DNA of 53,735 nucleotides from Candidatus Woesebacteria bacterium GW2011_GWB1_39_12 (GCA_000993405.1 LBWB01000003.1:1-53735), one strand, 5' to 3'; positions 44,404 to 53,175 are shown, counted from the stretch's first letter. Notes: generated by a model from the sequence alone, not told the origin. Numbers and translations: made by a program.

Positions 44404-45576
44404 ATGAGCATGAAAGCAGGCAACCTAGCGGCGCTAGCGTTCACCCTCATCGTCGTCATAATTGTTGGCTCCGTTGCCGTCATGTGGATTGGCAGCTTCG
44501 GACCATTCGCACCAACAGGGGTACCTCCTATTGCACCGGGCACATGTCAGTACGGTGGCACATGGCCTAACTGCAACGCTGGTCCCGGCGGAGTCACACA
44601 GAAGTACGCTGGCTCAGTCTCGTTCCTAGTTTCGCCAGTCTGGGCTTACTCAGGCGCGGCAAGCAACGAAGGCACTAATGACCCAACATACACGTTCTAC
44701 CACGCTGATAAGACACTTATCGGCTCGGAGACAATCACAAGCCACGTTCCAGTAGCAACCACACTAACCGTAGCACCAGCAGACCAAGCCATAATCTACA
44801 TGTCCGTACTCTACTCGTCTACAGCGCAGACGTACATTGTTGACCCAGCACTCACCGTCGCGAACAACGCGAACTGGATTAAGAGCTACAGCACGAACAC
44901 TGACCTAGACCACAACGGACAGTACGAAATCCTCTTCAAACTTGACTTGGGCAGCATAGTGTACAACATCGGGCAAACCCCAACCGTGCAACTCAACCTT
45001 TACGATTGGAAGGTTGACACATCAACAGTCACTACACTCAGCAACCCAACGTTCAGCGTTGCAGCAGGCGGCGACATGGACATTACAGGATACATGCTAT
45101 ACGCGGGCGGCGCAGGATACGTTCTACCAGTAGCACAAATCAACGTGTGGATAAGCCACACTAACTCGGCGAACACAACCGCGTCCTCGTTGAGTACACT
45201 AATCGCAGCAAGTTCGTTCTGGCTAGTGTCACTGAAAGTTCAAGGAGTCGGCGCGCAAACCAACACGGTCTACGGACAAACATGGAGCGCACCAACCTAC
45301 GACCCATCCAACACTAGGTACGTATTCTACCAAGCAACTGACGCCCATGACGGCGGCAGCGCAGTAGACGTACACCAACCCACATGGGCACTACTATTCG
45401 TCTACGAACGCAACTCAGGCGCGACGTGGTTACAGTGGGACATTAAAGCACACGCAAGCGCTGCGGGAATGGTAGCGTCAAAGGCATACTACGTGTACTT
45501 GGAGTTTCTAGTTCTGACTAGCACAGGCAGCAGCGCATCAGAAGGGTACAAAGCCACAATTACTACCACAGCATAG
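44404..45576 (+). CDS. Anchored extracellular protein, major coat or surface candidate (390 aa)
   Basis: One membrane helix at residues 8-30 (LAALAFTLIVVIIVGSVAVM), then about 350 residues rich in Ala, Thr, Ser, Tyr, Val and Asn with beta-sandwich-like repeats, typical of exported structural proteins. Codon use and GC content are clearly higher than in the small genes, as for a highly made protein. It has its own promoter, operator and strong terminator, all fitting a major structural protein of a virion or cell surface. No known capsid fold was recognised. ATG 44410 is a possible second start. Confidence 0.65.
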   Translation: MSMKAGNLAALAFTLIVVIIVGSVAVMWIGSFGPFAPTGVPPIAPGTCQYGGTWPNCNAGPGGVTQKYAGSVSFLVSPVWAYSGAASNEGTNDPTYTFYHADKTLIGSETITSHVPVATTLTVAPADQAIIYMSVLYSSTAQTYIVDPALTVANNANWIKSYSTNTDLDHNGQYEILFKLDLGSIVYNIGQTPTVQLNLYDWKVDTSTVTTLSNPTFSVAAGGDMDITGYMLYAGGAGYVLPVAQINVWISHTNSANTTASSLSTLIAASSFWLVSLKVQGVGAQTNTVYGQTWSAPTYDPSNTRYVFYQATDAHDGGSAVDVHQPTWALLFVYERNSGATWLQWDIKAHASAAGMVASKAYYVYLEFLVLTSTGSSASEGYKATITTTA

Positions 45577-45578
45577 AC

Positions 45579-45621
45579 ACGCGCACCTAAACCCTGCGCG
45601 TTCCTTTTCCTTTTTATTTTT
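45579..45621. terminator. Strong bidirectional terminator
   Basis: ACGCGCA (45579-45585) and TGCGCGT (45595-45601) form a 7-bp GC-rich stem followed by a T-rich tract (TTCCTTTTCC, TTTTTATTTTTC). It separates the coat-like gene from the convergent gene whose stop is at 45621. Confidence 0.75.
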
Positions 45622-46130
45622 CAAGTATTGGGAACTTGACAGCTCACATAGCTAATACTGTTAATACTGCTTTTCTGAACGTAAAATAATGCGTCTGGAA
45701 CATTACCTATCTCCGTTGTAATACTCCCCCAGTAGAACTGTGAAAGCGGGAAATGTGCCGCGTCAGCACTAGCGTAATTGTCCTGTAATTCCTTCACGGA
45801 GTCCAACGGGTTAAGCAGCACTCGACCGTTAATTCCCTGCGTCGGAGAATACGTCTTATGCCCGTACGCGTCAACTGTGAACGGGTGAAGCACCAGCGCG
45901 GGAGGGTTAGTGAAAACTTCAACGTCTGCTAGCCCTATTGAAACGGTGAAAACCTTTGTTCCTTCAGTTATGGTGAGGCTGTACTGTAACTTCTCACACT
46001 GATTATGGTAGCCTGTGGGTGGCTGAACAATAAAGTACCCAATCGTGAGAATGAAAACTATGAGTAGCATCCAGAAAACTGTTTTGAGCCGCCCAGCAGA
46101 TTTACGCTTAGGCTTAGTTTGTTTTCCCAA
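45621..46130 (-). CDS. Membrane-anchored extracellular protein (169 aa)
   Basis: A basic N-terminus and one membrane helix (TVFWMLLIVFILTIGYFIV) lead to an extracellular beta-rich domain with Cys pairs near residues 45 and 164 that could form a disulphide. Start TTG in TGAACGTTG, the same leader variant as at 14474, now on the minus strand. Shares its design with 14968 and 37818. Confidence 0.65.
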   Translation of the reverse strand: MGKQTKPKRKSAGRLKTVFWMLLIVFILTIGYFIVQPPTGYHNQCEKLQYSLTITEGTKVFTVSIGLADVEVFTNPPALVLHPFTVDAYGHKTYSPTQGINGRVLLNPLDSVKELQDNYASADAAHFPLSQFYWGSITTEIGNVPDALFYVQKSSINSISYVSCQVPNT

Positions 46131-46162
46131 CGTTCAGTGCTCCGAGTATGGTACTGCTTGGC

Positions 46163-46191
46163 TTAAGATATTTAAGTATCATCATGATGAT
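46163..46191 (-). promoter_or_regulatory. TATA box and perfect palindromic operator, 46.2 kb
   Basis: ATCATCATGATGAT at 46178-46191 is a perfect 14-base palindrome of the shared operator type. On the minus strand CTTAAATATC lies just downstream of it and would start transcription about 10 bases before the TTG of the 169-aa gene. The TATA box is symmetric enough to serve the + strand too. Confidence 0.6.
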
Positions 46192-46232
46192 GTGGGGCTT
46201 AGAGGATAGTGATAAAACAGGGCGAGCGCAAA

Positions 46233-46253
46233 CCCCTTGAATTCATTCGGGGG
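46233..46253 (+). repeat. Left-end hairpin of the IS element
   Basis: CCCCTTGAATTCATTCGGGG folds with a GAAT/ATTC upper stem and a CCCC/GGGG lower stem; the likely TnpA recognition hairpin. Confidence 0.65.
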
Positions 46254-46302
46254 ATAAGCGAGCTTTAAGTAGGAGAGGCGAATAAAGACATGTCGATTAG
46301 GC

Positions 46303-46692
46303 GTGGACTACAGACACGAAGGCAAGCGAGTCTTTCTCGTAAACTATCACCTAGTTTGGATTCCACGCAGACGCAGACCCGTTCTGTTAGGAAGAATACC
46401 AAAGCGATTGACACAGATTATTCAGGTACTAGCGGAAGAGAATAGATGGCAGATTCTCGCCTTGGAAGTCCAGCCCGACCATGTTCACTGTTTCGTTTCA
46501 GCCGACCCATCAACAGCACCACATAAAATTGTGAAAGCAATCAAAGGACGCAGCAGCAACATGCTTCGTAAAGAGTTTCCAGAACTACTGAAACTGCCGA
46601 GTTTGTGGACTCGAAGCTATTTCTGTTCAACAGCAGGGAATGTGTCGAACGAGACGATACGCAGATACATCGAGGCGCAAAGCAAGAAATGA
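46303..46692 (+). CDS. tnpA: IS200-type Y1 transposase TnpA (129 aa)
   Basis: HUH single-strand transposase. The family opening (DYRHEGKRVFLVNYHLVWIP), the metal-binding HVH at residues 60-62 and the catalytic Tyr in RRYIEAQ near 122 are all present, at normal length. GTG start. Its stop overlaps the TnpB start. Confidence 0.88.
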   Translation: MDYRHEGKRVFLVNYHLVWIPRRRRPVLLGRIPKRLTQIIQVLAEENRWQILALEVQPDHVHCFVSADPSTAPHKIVKAIKGRSSNMLRKEFPELLKLPSLWTRSYFCSTAGNVSNETIRRYIEAQSKK

Positions 46693-47741
46693 AAGCGAAG
46701 AAAGTTATCAAATGTAAAATCATCGCGTTAACTGACCGAAAGCGCAGACTCCTAGAAGCCGAATACAACGGCCTCCAAGTATATCTGCAAACAGGAAAGG
46801 ATTCAGGGCTTTGTAAGACGAATATGCGGCAAGCGAAACGGTTCTACAAGAAAATACTAGTAACCCATGAGTATCCGCTGACGATTAGGAAAGACCTAAT
46901 TCGCTTCCAAACAAATGACTGTAAACTATCAAAGTTCTGGTTTTCCATTCCTGTAGGTGGACGAACCCGTTTATGGCTACCAGTACAGCCACACGCCTCA
47001 ATCCCTGAAGGTGCAACCCTCTGCGAGTCCAAGGTTACTCGTGGTCGGGACGGGGTGTTCTGGGCGCATTTGGTTGTTGAGAAAGAAATTCCATGTCACA
47101 CCGATTTCACGAACATCCTAGCTGTGGATTTAGGTGAGAGACTTCCAGCTACAACTGTGTTGTACGCTAACGGAGCCTTCAAGGAACCTAGATTCTACGG
47201 GCGGGAAGTTCGTGGAATTAGGCGACATTACGCTTGGCTTCGGAAGAGGCTGGGCGAGAAGAAGGCGTTGAATACAATCCGCAAAATCGGTCAAACAGAA
47301 CATCGCAAAGTGAACGACGCTTGCCATAAAATCAGTCACACAATCGTCGAACAGGCAAGCCGTGAGCGAGCAGTAATCGTCATGGGTGACTTGAAGGGCA
47401 TACGCGACGGCACGAAAAGGAGAGGTAGACGAATGAACCGTATCATCAGCAACATGCCTTACTACAAGTTAACGCAGCAAATCATGTACAAGGCTGCGTG
47501 GCTTGGAGTACCAGTCCATCAAATCCCAGAGCGGAACACTTCTAAGACCTGTCACCGTTGCGGTTCCACCGACACCACTAGGCTCAAACAACCAATCTTC
47601 GAATGCAAAGATTGTGGATTAATCTACAACGCTGACTTGAACGCTGCGAAAAACATAGCTGAGAGGTTCCTTGACCAAGCTGTTAAGGAACGGGGCATCT
47701 TGGCAGTGCCCGTAACTCCGCACGAAAGGAGCGTGCCTTAA
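46689..47741 (+). CDS. tnpB: TnpB RNA-guided nuclease (350 aa)
   Basis: OrfB/TnpB, an RNA-guided DNA nuclease related to Cas12. RuvC-I AVDLGE (Asp near 147), a CHRCG...CKDCG zinc finger near 290-315 and RuvC-III YNADLNAAKN are intact. In RuvC-II the sequence is VIVMGDLKGI, with Gly where many TnpBs have the catalytic Glu; a subset of TnpB proteins is known to carry the Glu elsewhere, so activity is not excluded. The region after the stop, up to the right-end hairpin, would form the 3' part of the guide RNA. Confidence 0.85.
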   Translation: MKAKKVIKCKIIALTDRKRRLLEAEYNGLQVYLQTGKDSGLCKTNMRQAKRFYKKILVTHEYPLTIRKDLIRFQTNDCKLSKFWFSIPVGGRTRLWLPVQPHASIPEGATLCESKVTRGRDGVFWAHLVVEKEIPCHTDFTNILAVDLGERLPATTVLYANGAFKEPRFYGREVRGIRRHYAWLRKRLGEKKALNTIRKIGQTEHRKVNDACHKISHTIVEQASRERAVIVMGDLKGIRDGTKRRGRRMNRIISNMPYYKLTQQIMYKAAWLGVPVHQIPERNTSKTCHRCGSTDTTRLKQPIFECKDCGLIYNADLNAAKNIAERFLDQAVKERGILAVPVTPHERSVP

Positions 47742-47755
47742 TGAGTAGCAGAGAA

Positions 47756-47777
47756 TCCCACGAATTTATTCATGGGA
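47756..47777 (+). repeat. Right-end hairpin of the IS element
   Basis: TCCCACGAATTTATTCATGGGA pairs TCCCA/TGGGA and GAAT/ATTC. It lies 15 bases past the tnpB stop and shares the GAAT/ATTC core with the left end. Confidence 0.65.
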
Positions 47778-47830
47778 GTGTCAAGTAATCACCTGTTACG
47801 ATTGTTACGGGCAGTTCTGAGGGAAATTCT

Positions 47831-48973
47831 TTGCGTGTTCTTCACGCGTTCAATCTTGCGAATGATGGTTTTAATGTCGTTCGCGGGCTTCGTAAGATTG
47901 GTGTGGACGCAGAGCTTCTAATCCAGAAACCATCACATGTGGCTTCTCTTCCACAGTGGGAAGATGGTGAAGTTGACATGTTCCAACTCGGTAACCCATA
48001 CGACCCCAACTGGAACGCTTTCACATGGAACATGCCCGATTGGGTGCATGTTTGGAACGCGAACAAGAGTTGGTATCCGTTCAGTCGAACTCTCCGTTGG
48101 CTACGAATATTTGGAAAACTGAAAGGATACGACCTTATCGTGGGTCACGTTCCCTTTGCGAAAGTATCCACGCTTTATCAGACGTTATACGGTAAGCCGT
48201 ATATTGTGTATGATGCTGGTTGGATTCGCTACCTCAAAAATAATGCACGTGGATACGCGCGGGCGCGAAAGGGCTACGCGCAAGCAGCCATGATTTTGTT
48301 CACGAACGTTGACACTGAGCAAATGTTCCACGAACACGGCTACCATAACTTGTACTACACGCCGTTCGCGATTGACACTGACAAGTACACTCCAAGGCCC
48401 AACCACATTGACCACGATTATCCCGTGTTCTTTCATCCATCGCGGCATGATTGGGCTGAGAAAGGAAACGACCTGCTAATTCGAGCATTCGCAAGGTATG
48501 TGAAACGAAATCCGCGAGCGCTCCTACGCATGGTAGAGTGGTATCAGTCGCCAGAAGATTTGTGGGCAAGTAAACGCCTAATTCAAGACCTAGAAATAGC
48601 GAACAAGTGTGAATGGATTTCAGTACAACCAAAAAGTCGCCTAGTGAATCTTTATCGTGATTCAACCGCGATTTTTGACCAATTCGTTTTCGGAGCTTTT
48701 GGGACAACCTGCCCCGAAGGATTAAGTTGCGGTGTGCCTGTGGTGGGTTACGCGAAGCCGAACCTGTGGTTGCAATATCACGAAACCATGCCGCCCGTGC
48801 TTAACGCGTCAACCGAGAACGACATCTACGAAGCCATGCTTAGCTTAGAAGATGAGGCCACGCGCAAGCGGTTCGGACAAGAAGGACGACAGTGGGTAAT
48901 GGAAAATTGCTCTGACGTTGTGGTTGCTAAACAGCAACTAGCACTATACAAACAAGTGGTGGAATCAAATTGA
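47831..48973 (+). CDS. Glycosyltransferase family 4-like (380 aa)
   Basis: Transfers a sugar from an activated donor. Two Rossmann-like halves are visible: RVLHAFNLANDGFNVVRGL at the N-terminus, and later FHPSRHDWAEKGNDLLIRAF, a GT4 donor-side loop. FGTTCPEGLSCGVPVVGY near residue 300 is the E-G-x-x-x-G-x-P-V motif binding the nucleotide sugar. First gene of a four-gene cassette; starts with TTG behind GAGGGAAATTC. Confidence 0.8.
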   Translation: MRVLHAFNLANDGFNVVRGLRKIGVDAELLIQKPSHVASLPQWEDGEVDMFQLGNPYDPNWNAFTWNMPDWVHVWNANKSWYPFSRTLRWLRIFGKLKGYDLIVGHVPFAKVSTLYQTLYGKPYIVYDAGWIRYLKNNARGYARARKGYAQAAMILFTNVDTEQMFHEHGYHNLYYTPFAIDTDKYTPRPNHIDHDYPVFFHPSRHDWAEKGNDLLIRAFARYVKRNPRALLRMVEWYQSPEDLWASKRLIQDLEIANKCEWISVQPKSRLVNLYRDSTAIFDQFVFGAFGTTCPEGLSCGVPVVGYAKPNLWLQYHETMPPVLNASTENDIYEAMLSLEDEATRKRFGQEGRQWVMENCSDVVVAKQQLALYKQVVESN

Positions 48974-50604
48974 GCAAAGTCCCTGACAGCGCGATTGAGC
49001 TTCAACAATTTGTGATTCAGAAAATTCGTCATGACTATGAGAAGCAGCCAGACCACTTCGACCCTGAGCGACTTCTACAAGAGGGATACGGTAGGTGTGG
49101 ACATCGCGCTGTGGTATTTCAATACTTAGCAACACGTGAAGGGCTAACCTCACGAATTGCCTTCTATCGAGGTCATGTGATAAATCAGGTTCTCGTTAAC
49201 GGAGAGTGGGTTAATGTTGATTGCACGCGTCCTGACGGGCAATTCCACGCGGAACTCATCAAACACATTCTTTCAGGCCCATCCGTTGGGGTATCTACCC
49301 GCATTGATGTTCTTGAGAAACCTGCCCCTCGATTTCAGTACGGTGAATACTCGCAATGGCTCCTAGCCTTACAACACCGACATGTACGCTTCTTACTCCC
49401 ACGGGATTTACTTCACGGTATAGGGCTGTCTAACGATGTGCCTAACGTTATCTTACGTCATGACATTTGCGGAAGTCTTGGTTCGTGGATGGCTATGGTT
49501 CACGAGGAAAACCAGTTAGGCATCAGAAGCGTCACATATGTTCGGTGCGGAGAAATCCACAACGCTCAACTGTACAAAATGTTTGAGCATGAAGGCTTCG
49601 AGATTGGTCTACACATCACCGCGATACATCAACATGGCTTGACACTTCAGGAGGCAATGGACGAGTTTTGGGGTGAATACGCGATGGCGAAAACAGCGTT
49701 CAACATTGAAACCGTTCAAGCCCACGGATACGATGACGCAAAAGGTGTACCGGCAGTTACGAATTATGACGTGGAACGGCAGGTGCCTTTTGGCTTCGCA
49801 AACCTCGTTGAAGGCACTGGGAAATACGCGTGGAGAATCGCGGACAGTCTCGGAGTCATGTATCCGTCTAATCCACTTCAGGTGATTGGTAAACTGAAGA
49901 AAGGCAAACTGTACTATTGCCTTTGGCACCCCGAATACTACTCCGTAAGAAACGGATGGGCCAAATACGATGGACTAGATGCGGAGCCTTTCACGGACGA
50001 ACGACTAGAGCGCCACTTGAAGGCCATAAACCGGCGGTACGTTGATACGCCGTACTTTGACACCGCAAAACACCCACACCTCAATGCAGTCGCAGACTAC
50101 TTGAAGAAACATGGAAGGCTCGATGAACAGGTAGTTGACTTAGGCGCAGGGTGGGGCTTATTGGGATTACTGATTCGCGATAAACATATGCGGTATGTCC
50201 CGATAGATTTGGAATACAAACGCATGAAGGCCGGACAGACCCTATACCAATCCTTGAAGATTAACGCTCCACCATTTCAATGCCACGACCTACTCGATGA
50301 GGCTCCTGTTGTAAGTGCCGATTGGGTTGTCCTAGTCGGATGGGAAGGTGACATGAAAAAACCCGAACCCATATTCAAATGGCTCGGACACGCCGGACGT
50401 AGACTTATCTTAAGCTACATCAACCAAGAAAAATACGAAGCAAACTGGTCAAGTAAGTTTCCAACCAATCATTACCGTCTAACCTCTGAATCCGAATTAC
50501 ACTCATTCATATCTGACAACGAACTAATAGAGGAAAAGCGTTTAACCAAGGTCTACCGCGACGGGTTCCCACGCGAAATCGCGGTTCTCAGGAGAAACAA
50601 TTAG
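48970..50604 (+). CDS. Triple fusion: transglutaminase-like, deacetylase-like, methyltransferase (544 aa)
   Basis: Three domains in order. Residues 1-110: transglutaminase-like fold with GYGRCGHRA (Cys 43), a His in RGHVINQV and Asp in WVNVDCT as catalytic triad. Residues 150-370: polysaccharide deacetylase-like barrel with ILRHDICGS and GFEIGLHITAIHQHG, plus CLWHPEYY. Residues 385-544: SAM methyltransferase with VVDLGAGWGLLG. The combination has not been described to my knowledge. Its place between a glycosyltransferase and radical SAM enzymes suggests building or modifying a glycan or glycopeptide. TTG start overlaps the previous stop. Confidence 0.65.
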   Translation: MSKVPDSAIELQQFVIQKIRHDYEKQPDHFDPERLLQEGYGRCGHRAVVFQYLATREGLTSRIAFYRGHVINQVLVNGEWVNVDCTRPDGQFHAELIKHILSGPSVGVSTRIDVLEKPAPRFQYGEYSQWLLALQHRHVRFLLPRDLLHGIGLSNDVPNVILRHDICGSLGSWMAMVHEENQLGIRSVTYVRCGEIHNAQLYKMFEHEGFEIGLHITAIHQHGLTLQEAMDEFWGEYAMAKTAFNIETVQAHGYDDAKGVPAVTNYDVERQVPFGFANLVEGTGKYAWRIADSLGVMYPSNPLQVIGKLKKGKLYYCLWHPEYYSVRNGWAKYDGLDAEPFTDERLERHLKAINRRYVDTPYFDTAKHPHLNAVADYLKKHGRLDEQVVDLGAGWGLLGLLIRDKHMRYVPIDLEYKRMKAGQTLYQSLKINAPPFQCHDLLDEAPVVSADWVVLVGWEGDMKKPEPIFKWLGHAGRRLILSYINQEKYEANWSSKFPTNHYRLTSESELHSFISDNELIEEKRLTKVYRDGFPREIAVLRRNN

Positions 50605-51680
50605 TGACAGAAAACATCTCTGTCTACCAATCCTGCCTACGACCCCAACACCGTATCCTACGCTACGCGAAAAGGAAACTAGGCTTCAACCAAGCCCAAT
50701 CACGCATCATCAAAATGAGCCGCGAACAAGCCAAACGTGTACTCTACCACCGCGACTTCCCACTCAGCGTAAATATCCTGCTAGGAAACTTCTGCAACCT
50801 CTCGTGCCCGGCGTGCCCCTATCATGGAAGCTATGCACCTAGTTACTTTAGGCAATTTGATAAGATGAGTGATGAGGTCATTGACCGATTAGTTGACGAA
50901 TTGCCGCACTATCAGACTAACGCTAAATTCGGGGGATTCGAGGAACCGCTGGCTTTCAAGGCTGGATTCAAGCGCATAACTACGGCTCTGAGAGACAAAG
51001 GACTAGGAGTTCACGTAACTACTAACGGGACTTTAATCACTGACGATTTGCTTCACACTTTGCAAAACCTTTCAACGATGTACGTGAGCTTGGATGCCCA
51101 CTCGATAGCAACGTACAAGACGGTGCGAGGAGCAGACTTCAATAAAGTTGTCGCCAACATCGAGAAAGTCAGGCAGGGCTTCAAAGGCGTGAAGTTCGGA
51201 GTGAGCTTCATACGTCAACCAAAAAACGAACATGAAATGCAAGTCTTCAAAGACCACTGGATTACGAAAGCTGACATGGTGATAATCTATGCGTTACTCG
51301 AATTCAACAAGCACGACTACAAAATCGACCGTCCATTCCTAGCATCTCCAAAAGAACGAATTGTATGTAGTAGCCCATTCCTAGAAACCTACGTGCTTCC
51401 AAATGGTGACGTATCGCTTTGTTGCGAAACCCTATTGCTAACCGACCGCGATTCTGTGCCAATCATGGGCAACATTAAAGAACGGTCATTACACGAGATT
51501 TGGAACGGTGAACAATACCGAGCATATCGTGATGCCCTTGTTGACGAAAACTGGAAGATTGCCGCGATTTGCCAACAATGCCCACTTTGGGCAGCCTCAT
51601 ACTATGAAACACACAATGAGAATGGTGTGAAAGTCACTCATAATCCTACCACGGAAGTTTTAGAGAGAATCGCGAACTGA
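50604..51680 (+). CDS. Radical SAM/SPASM protein (358 aa)
   Basis: Radical SAM enzyme with CNLSCPAC near residues 64-71 binding the cluster, then the usual barrel strands (TTNGTLI, YVSLDAHS). The C-terminal SPASM part has Cys in IVCSSPFLETYVLPNGDVSLCCET and CQQCPLW, for one or two extra clusters. Such proteins modify peptides, carbohydrates or cofactors. GTG start within the previous stop (AGTGA). Confidence 0.85.
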   Translation: MTENISVYQSCLRPQHRILRYAKRKLGFNQAQSRIIKMSREQAKRVLYHRDFPLSVNILLGNFCNLSCPACPYHGSYAPSYFRQFDKMSDEVIDRLVDELPHYQTNAKFGGFEEPLAFKAGFKRITTALRDKGLGVHVTTNGTLITDDLLHTLQNLSTMYVSLDAHSIATYKTVRGADFNKVVANIEKVRQGFKGVKFGVSFIRQPKNEHEMQVFKDHWITKADMVIIYALLEFNKHDYKIDRPFLASPKERIVCSSPFLETYVLPNGDVSLCCETLLLTDRDSVPIMGNIKERSLHEIWNGEQYRAYRDALVDENWKIAAICQQCPLWAASYYETHNENGVKVTHNPTTEVLERIAN

Positions 51681-51686
51681 CTTCAC

Positions 51687-53108
51687 ATGACGTTGAAAAG
51701 CGTAGTTTTGGTGAAGCCACCAAACGACTTGGGGCCAGAACACCATAGCATTTTCGGGCTTCTCCTAATTGCCTCGCATCTACGCAAACATCAAATTTCC
51801 TTCTTGTTGGTGAACGGTAACATTGACCAAAATTGGAAAAGAAAACTAGACGCTCTAGCATCACCCAATTGTGTAGTCGCTATTTCCGCGCTAACCCCTG
51901 AGATTCCCGGTGGGATTGACGCGTCGGACATCGCGAAACAGCATGGAGCAACCGTCATTTGGGGAGGAAAACACGCTCAACTATTTCATGACGTAATCGC
52001 CGCAGACAAATCTGTTGACTACGTATGCGTTGGGGAAGGTGAAGAGTTCATTCCAGATGTAATCCGAACCGAGGACACCCAATCCATTAACAACATGTGC
52101 TTTCAGGACGGAGAACAATTCACCCACGGACCAAAACACAACCTTGACATAAACTCCATAGAATGCCCAGCGTACGATTTAATTCCCGCGAACACACCGA
52201 GTCCTTGGCTTAACAGAAGACGACTTCAAGCTGAGAGTTCGCGCGGGTGCAGTTATCGTTGTGAATTCTGCGAAGTTCCAGCACTAAAGAACAGTACATG
52301 GCGTGTGAAAGCACCTGAGAAAGTCGTATCCGACATCGAGCACGGGTTGAATGTAACTGAAGCTACCTACGTTGAGTTCGTTGACGACAACCCTTTCCAG
52401 CACGCGTATCACATGCAAGGGGTAGCTAACGAGATTCTCAAACGTAAACTGCGGTTTGAGTGGTGTGCCAATTGTCGAGCCGAATATCTCGCAATCGCTC
52501 ATGTTGACGACGACTACTTGGATTTGCTCTACGAGGCGGGGTTGCGTAGCATTAGCGTTGGTGGAGAATCAGGTAGCCAACACGTATTGAACATTCTTCG
52601 TAAAGGAATCAAGAAAGAACACTTGCTTCAAGCCGCCCAACGAGTAGCTAACGTACATAATGGAAAAATGGATGCGTCCATGAACTTCTTCTTCGGAACC
52701 CCCGGAGAAACTAGAGCCGACATAGTAGAAACCATTGAATTATTTGATGACATCAAAACGATTTTCCCACGCATTAGAATTGGGGTGAATATCTACACGC
52801 CCTATCCCGGTACGGCTCTAGCGAAGGGACTTTGGGATGAACCTGCAACGCTGCGGGATTGGCTTGACCCAAAGGCTAGGCACATGTTCACCGATAGGTT
52901 TGGTGGTAAACACTGGCAGGACAATCCAGAGTTCTACACACAACTCGCCCACTACTCAGGTCTACTCTACTCGCCACCATCATTCGGCAAAATCGGCGAC
53001 CTTCAACAGTTCATGCGAACCCACACACCACTACACATCAGGTCGTACATTGTGAGTGAACAGGTCAAGCGTAAAGCGTACAGATGGCTACATGCAATTA
53101 AACCATGA
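51687..53108 (+). CDS. B12-binding-type radical SAM protein (473 aa)
   Basis: An N-terminal Rossmann domain (residues 1-140; VVLVKPPNDLGPEHHSIFGLL, GGKHAQLF, VGEGEEF) as in cobalamin-binding radical SAM proteins, but without the DxHxxG that fixes B12 from below. Then RGCSYRCEFCEVPAL near residue 193 holds the cluster, followed by YVEFVDDNPF, SISVGGESGSQHVLN and FFFGTPGET. Typical subst­rates are methylation or ring-forming steps on lipids, sugars and peptides. Last gene of the cassette. Confidence 0.85.
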   Translation: MTLKSVVLVKPPNDLGPEHHSIFGLLLIASHLRKHQISFLLVNGNIDQNWKRKLDALASPNCVVAISALTPEIPGGIDASDIAKQHGATVIWGGKHAQLFHDVIAADKSVDYVCVGEGEEFIPDVIRTEDTQSINNMCFQDGEQFTHGPKHNLDINSIECPAYDLIPANTPSPWLNRRRLQAESSRGCSYRCEFCEVPALKNSTWRVKAPEKVVSDIEHGLNVTEATYVEFVDDNPFQHAYHMQGVANEILKRKLRFEWCANCRAEYLAIAHVDDDYLDLLYEAGLRSISVGGESGSQHVLNILRKGIKKEHLLQAAQRVANVHNGKMDASMNFFFGTPGETRADIVETIELFDDIKTIFPRIRIGVNIYTPYPGTALAKGLWDEPATLRDWLDPKARHMFTDRFGGKHWQDNPEFYTQLAHYSGLLYSPPSFGKIGDLQQFMRTHTPLHIRSYIVSEQVKRKAYRWLHAIKP

Positions 53109-53134
53109 CCCGTGTCGAAACCTTGAATAAGCAT

Positions 53135-53159
53135 GTATTAATTTGCCGTCATGACGATG
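53135..53159 (+). promoter_or_regulatory. TATA box and operator, 53.1 kb
   Basis: GTATTAATTT is TATA-like. CGTCATGACG (53147-53156), a perfect 10-base palindrome, follows and extends to GATGG as in the other sites. The next start codon is at 53176. Confidence 0.55.
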
Positions 53160-53175
53160 GAGTTCGAGGAAGCCT

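Larger units (their letters stand above)
46233..47777 (+). mobile_element. IS200/IS605-family element with tnpA and tnpB
   Basis: A Y1 transposase and a TnpB gene in tandem are enclosed by two imperfect palindromes with the same core: CCCC-tt-GAAT-tc-ATTC-g-GGGG on the left and TCCCA-c-GAAT-tt-ATTC-a-TGGGA on the right. Elements of this family excise as single strands at such hairpins and make no target duplication. The exact cleavage positions lie a few bases outside. It has landed between the surface genes and the glycan cassette. Both genes appear intact. Confidence 0.8.
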
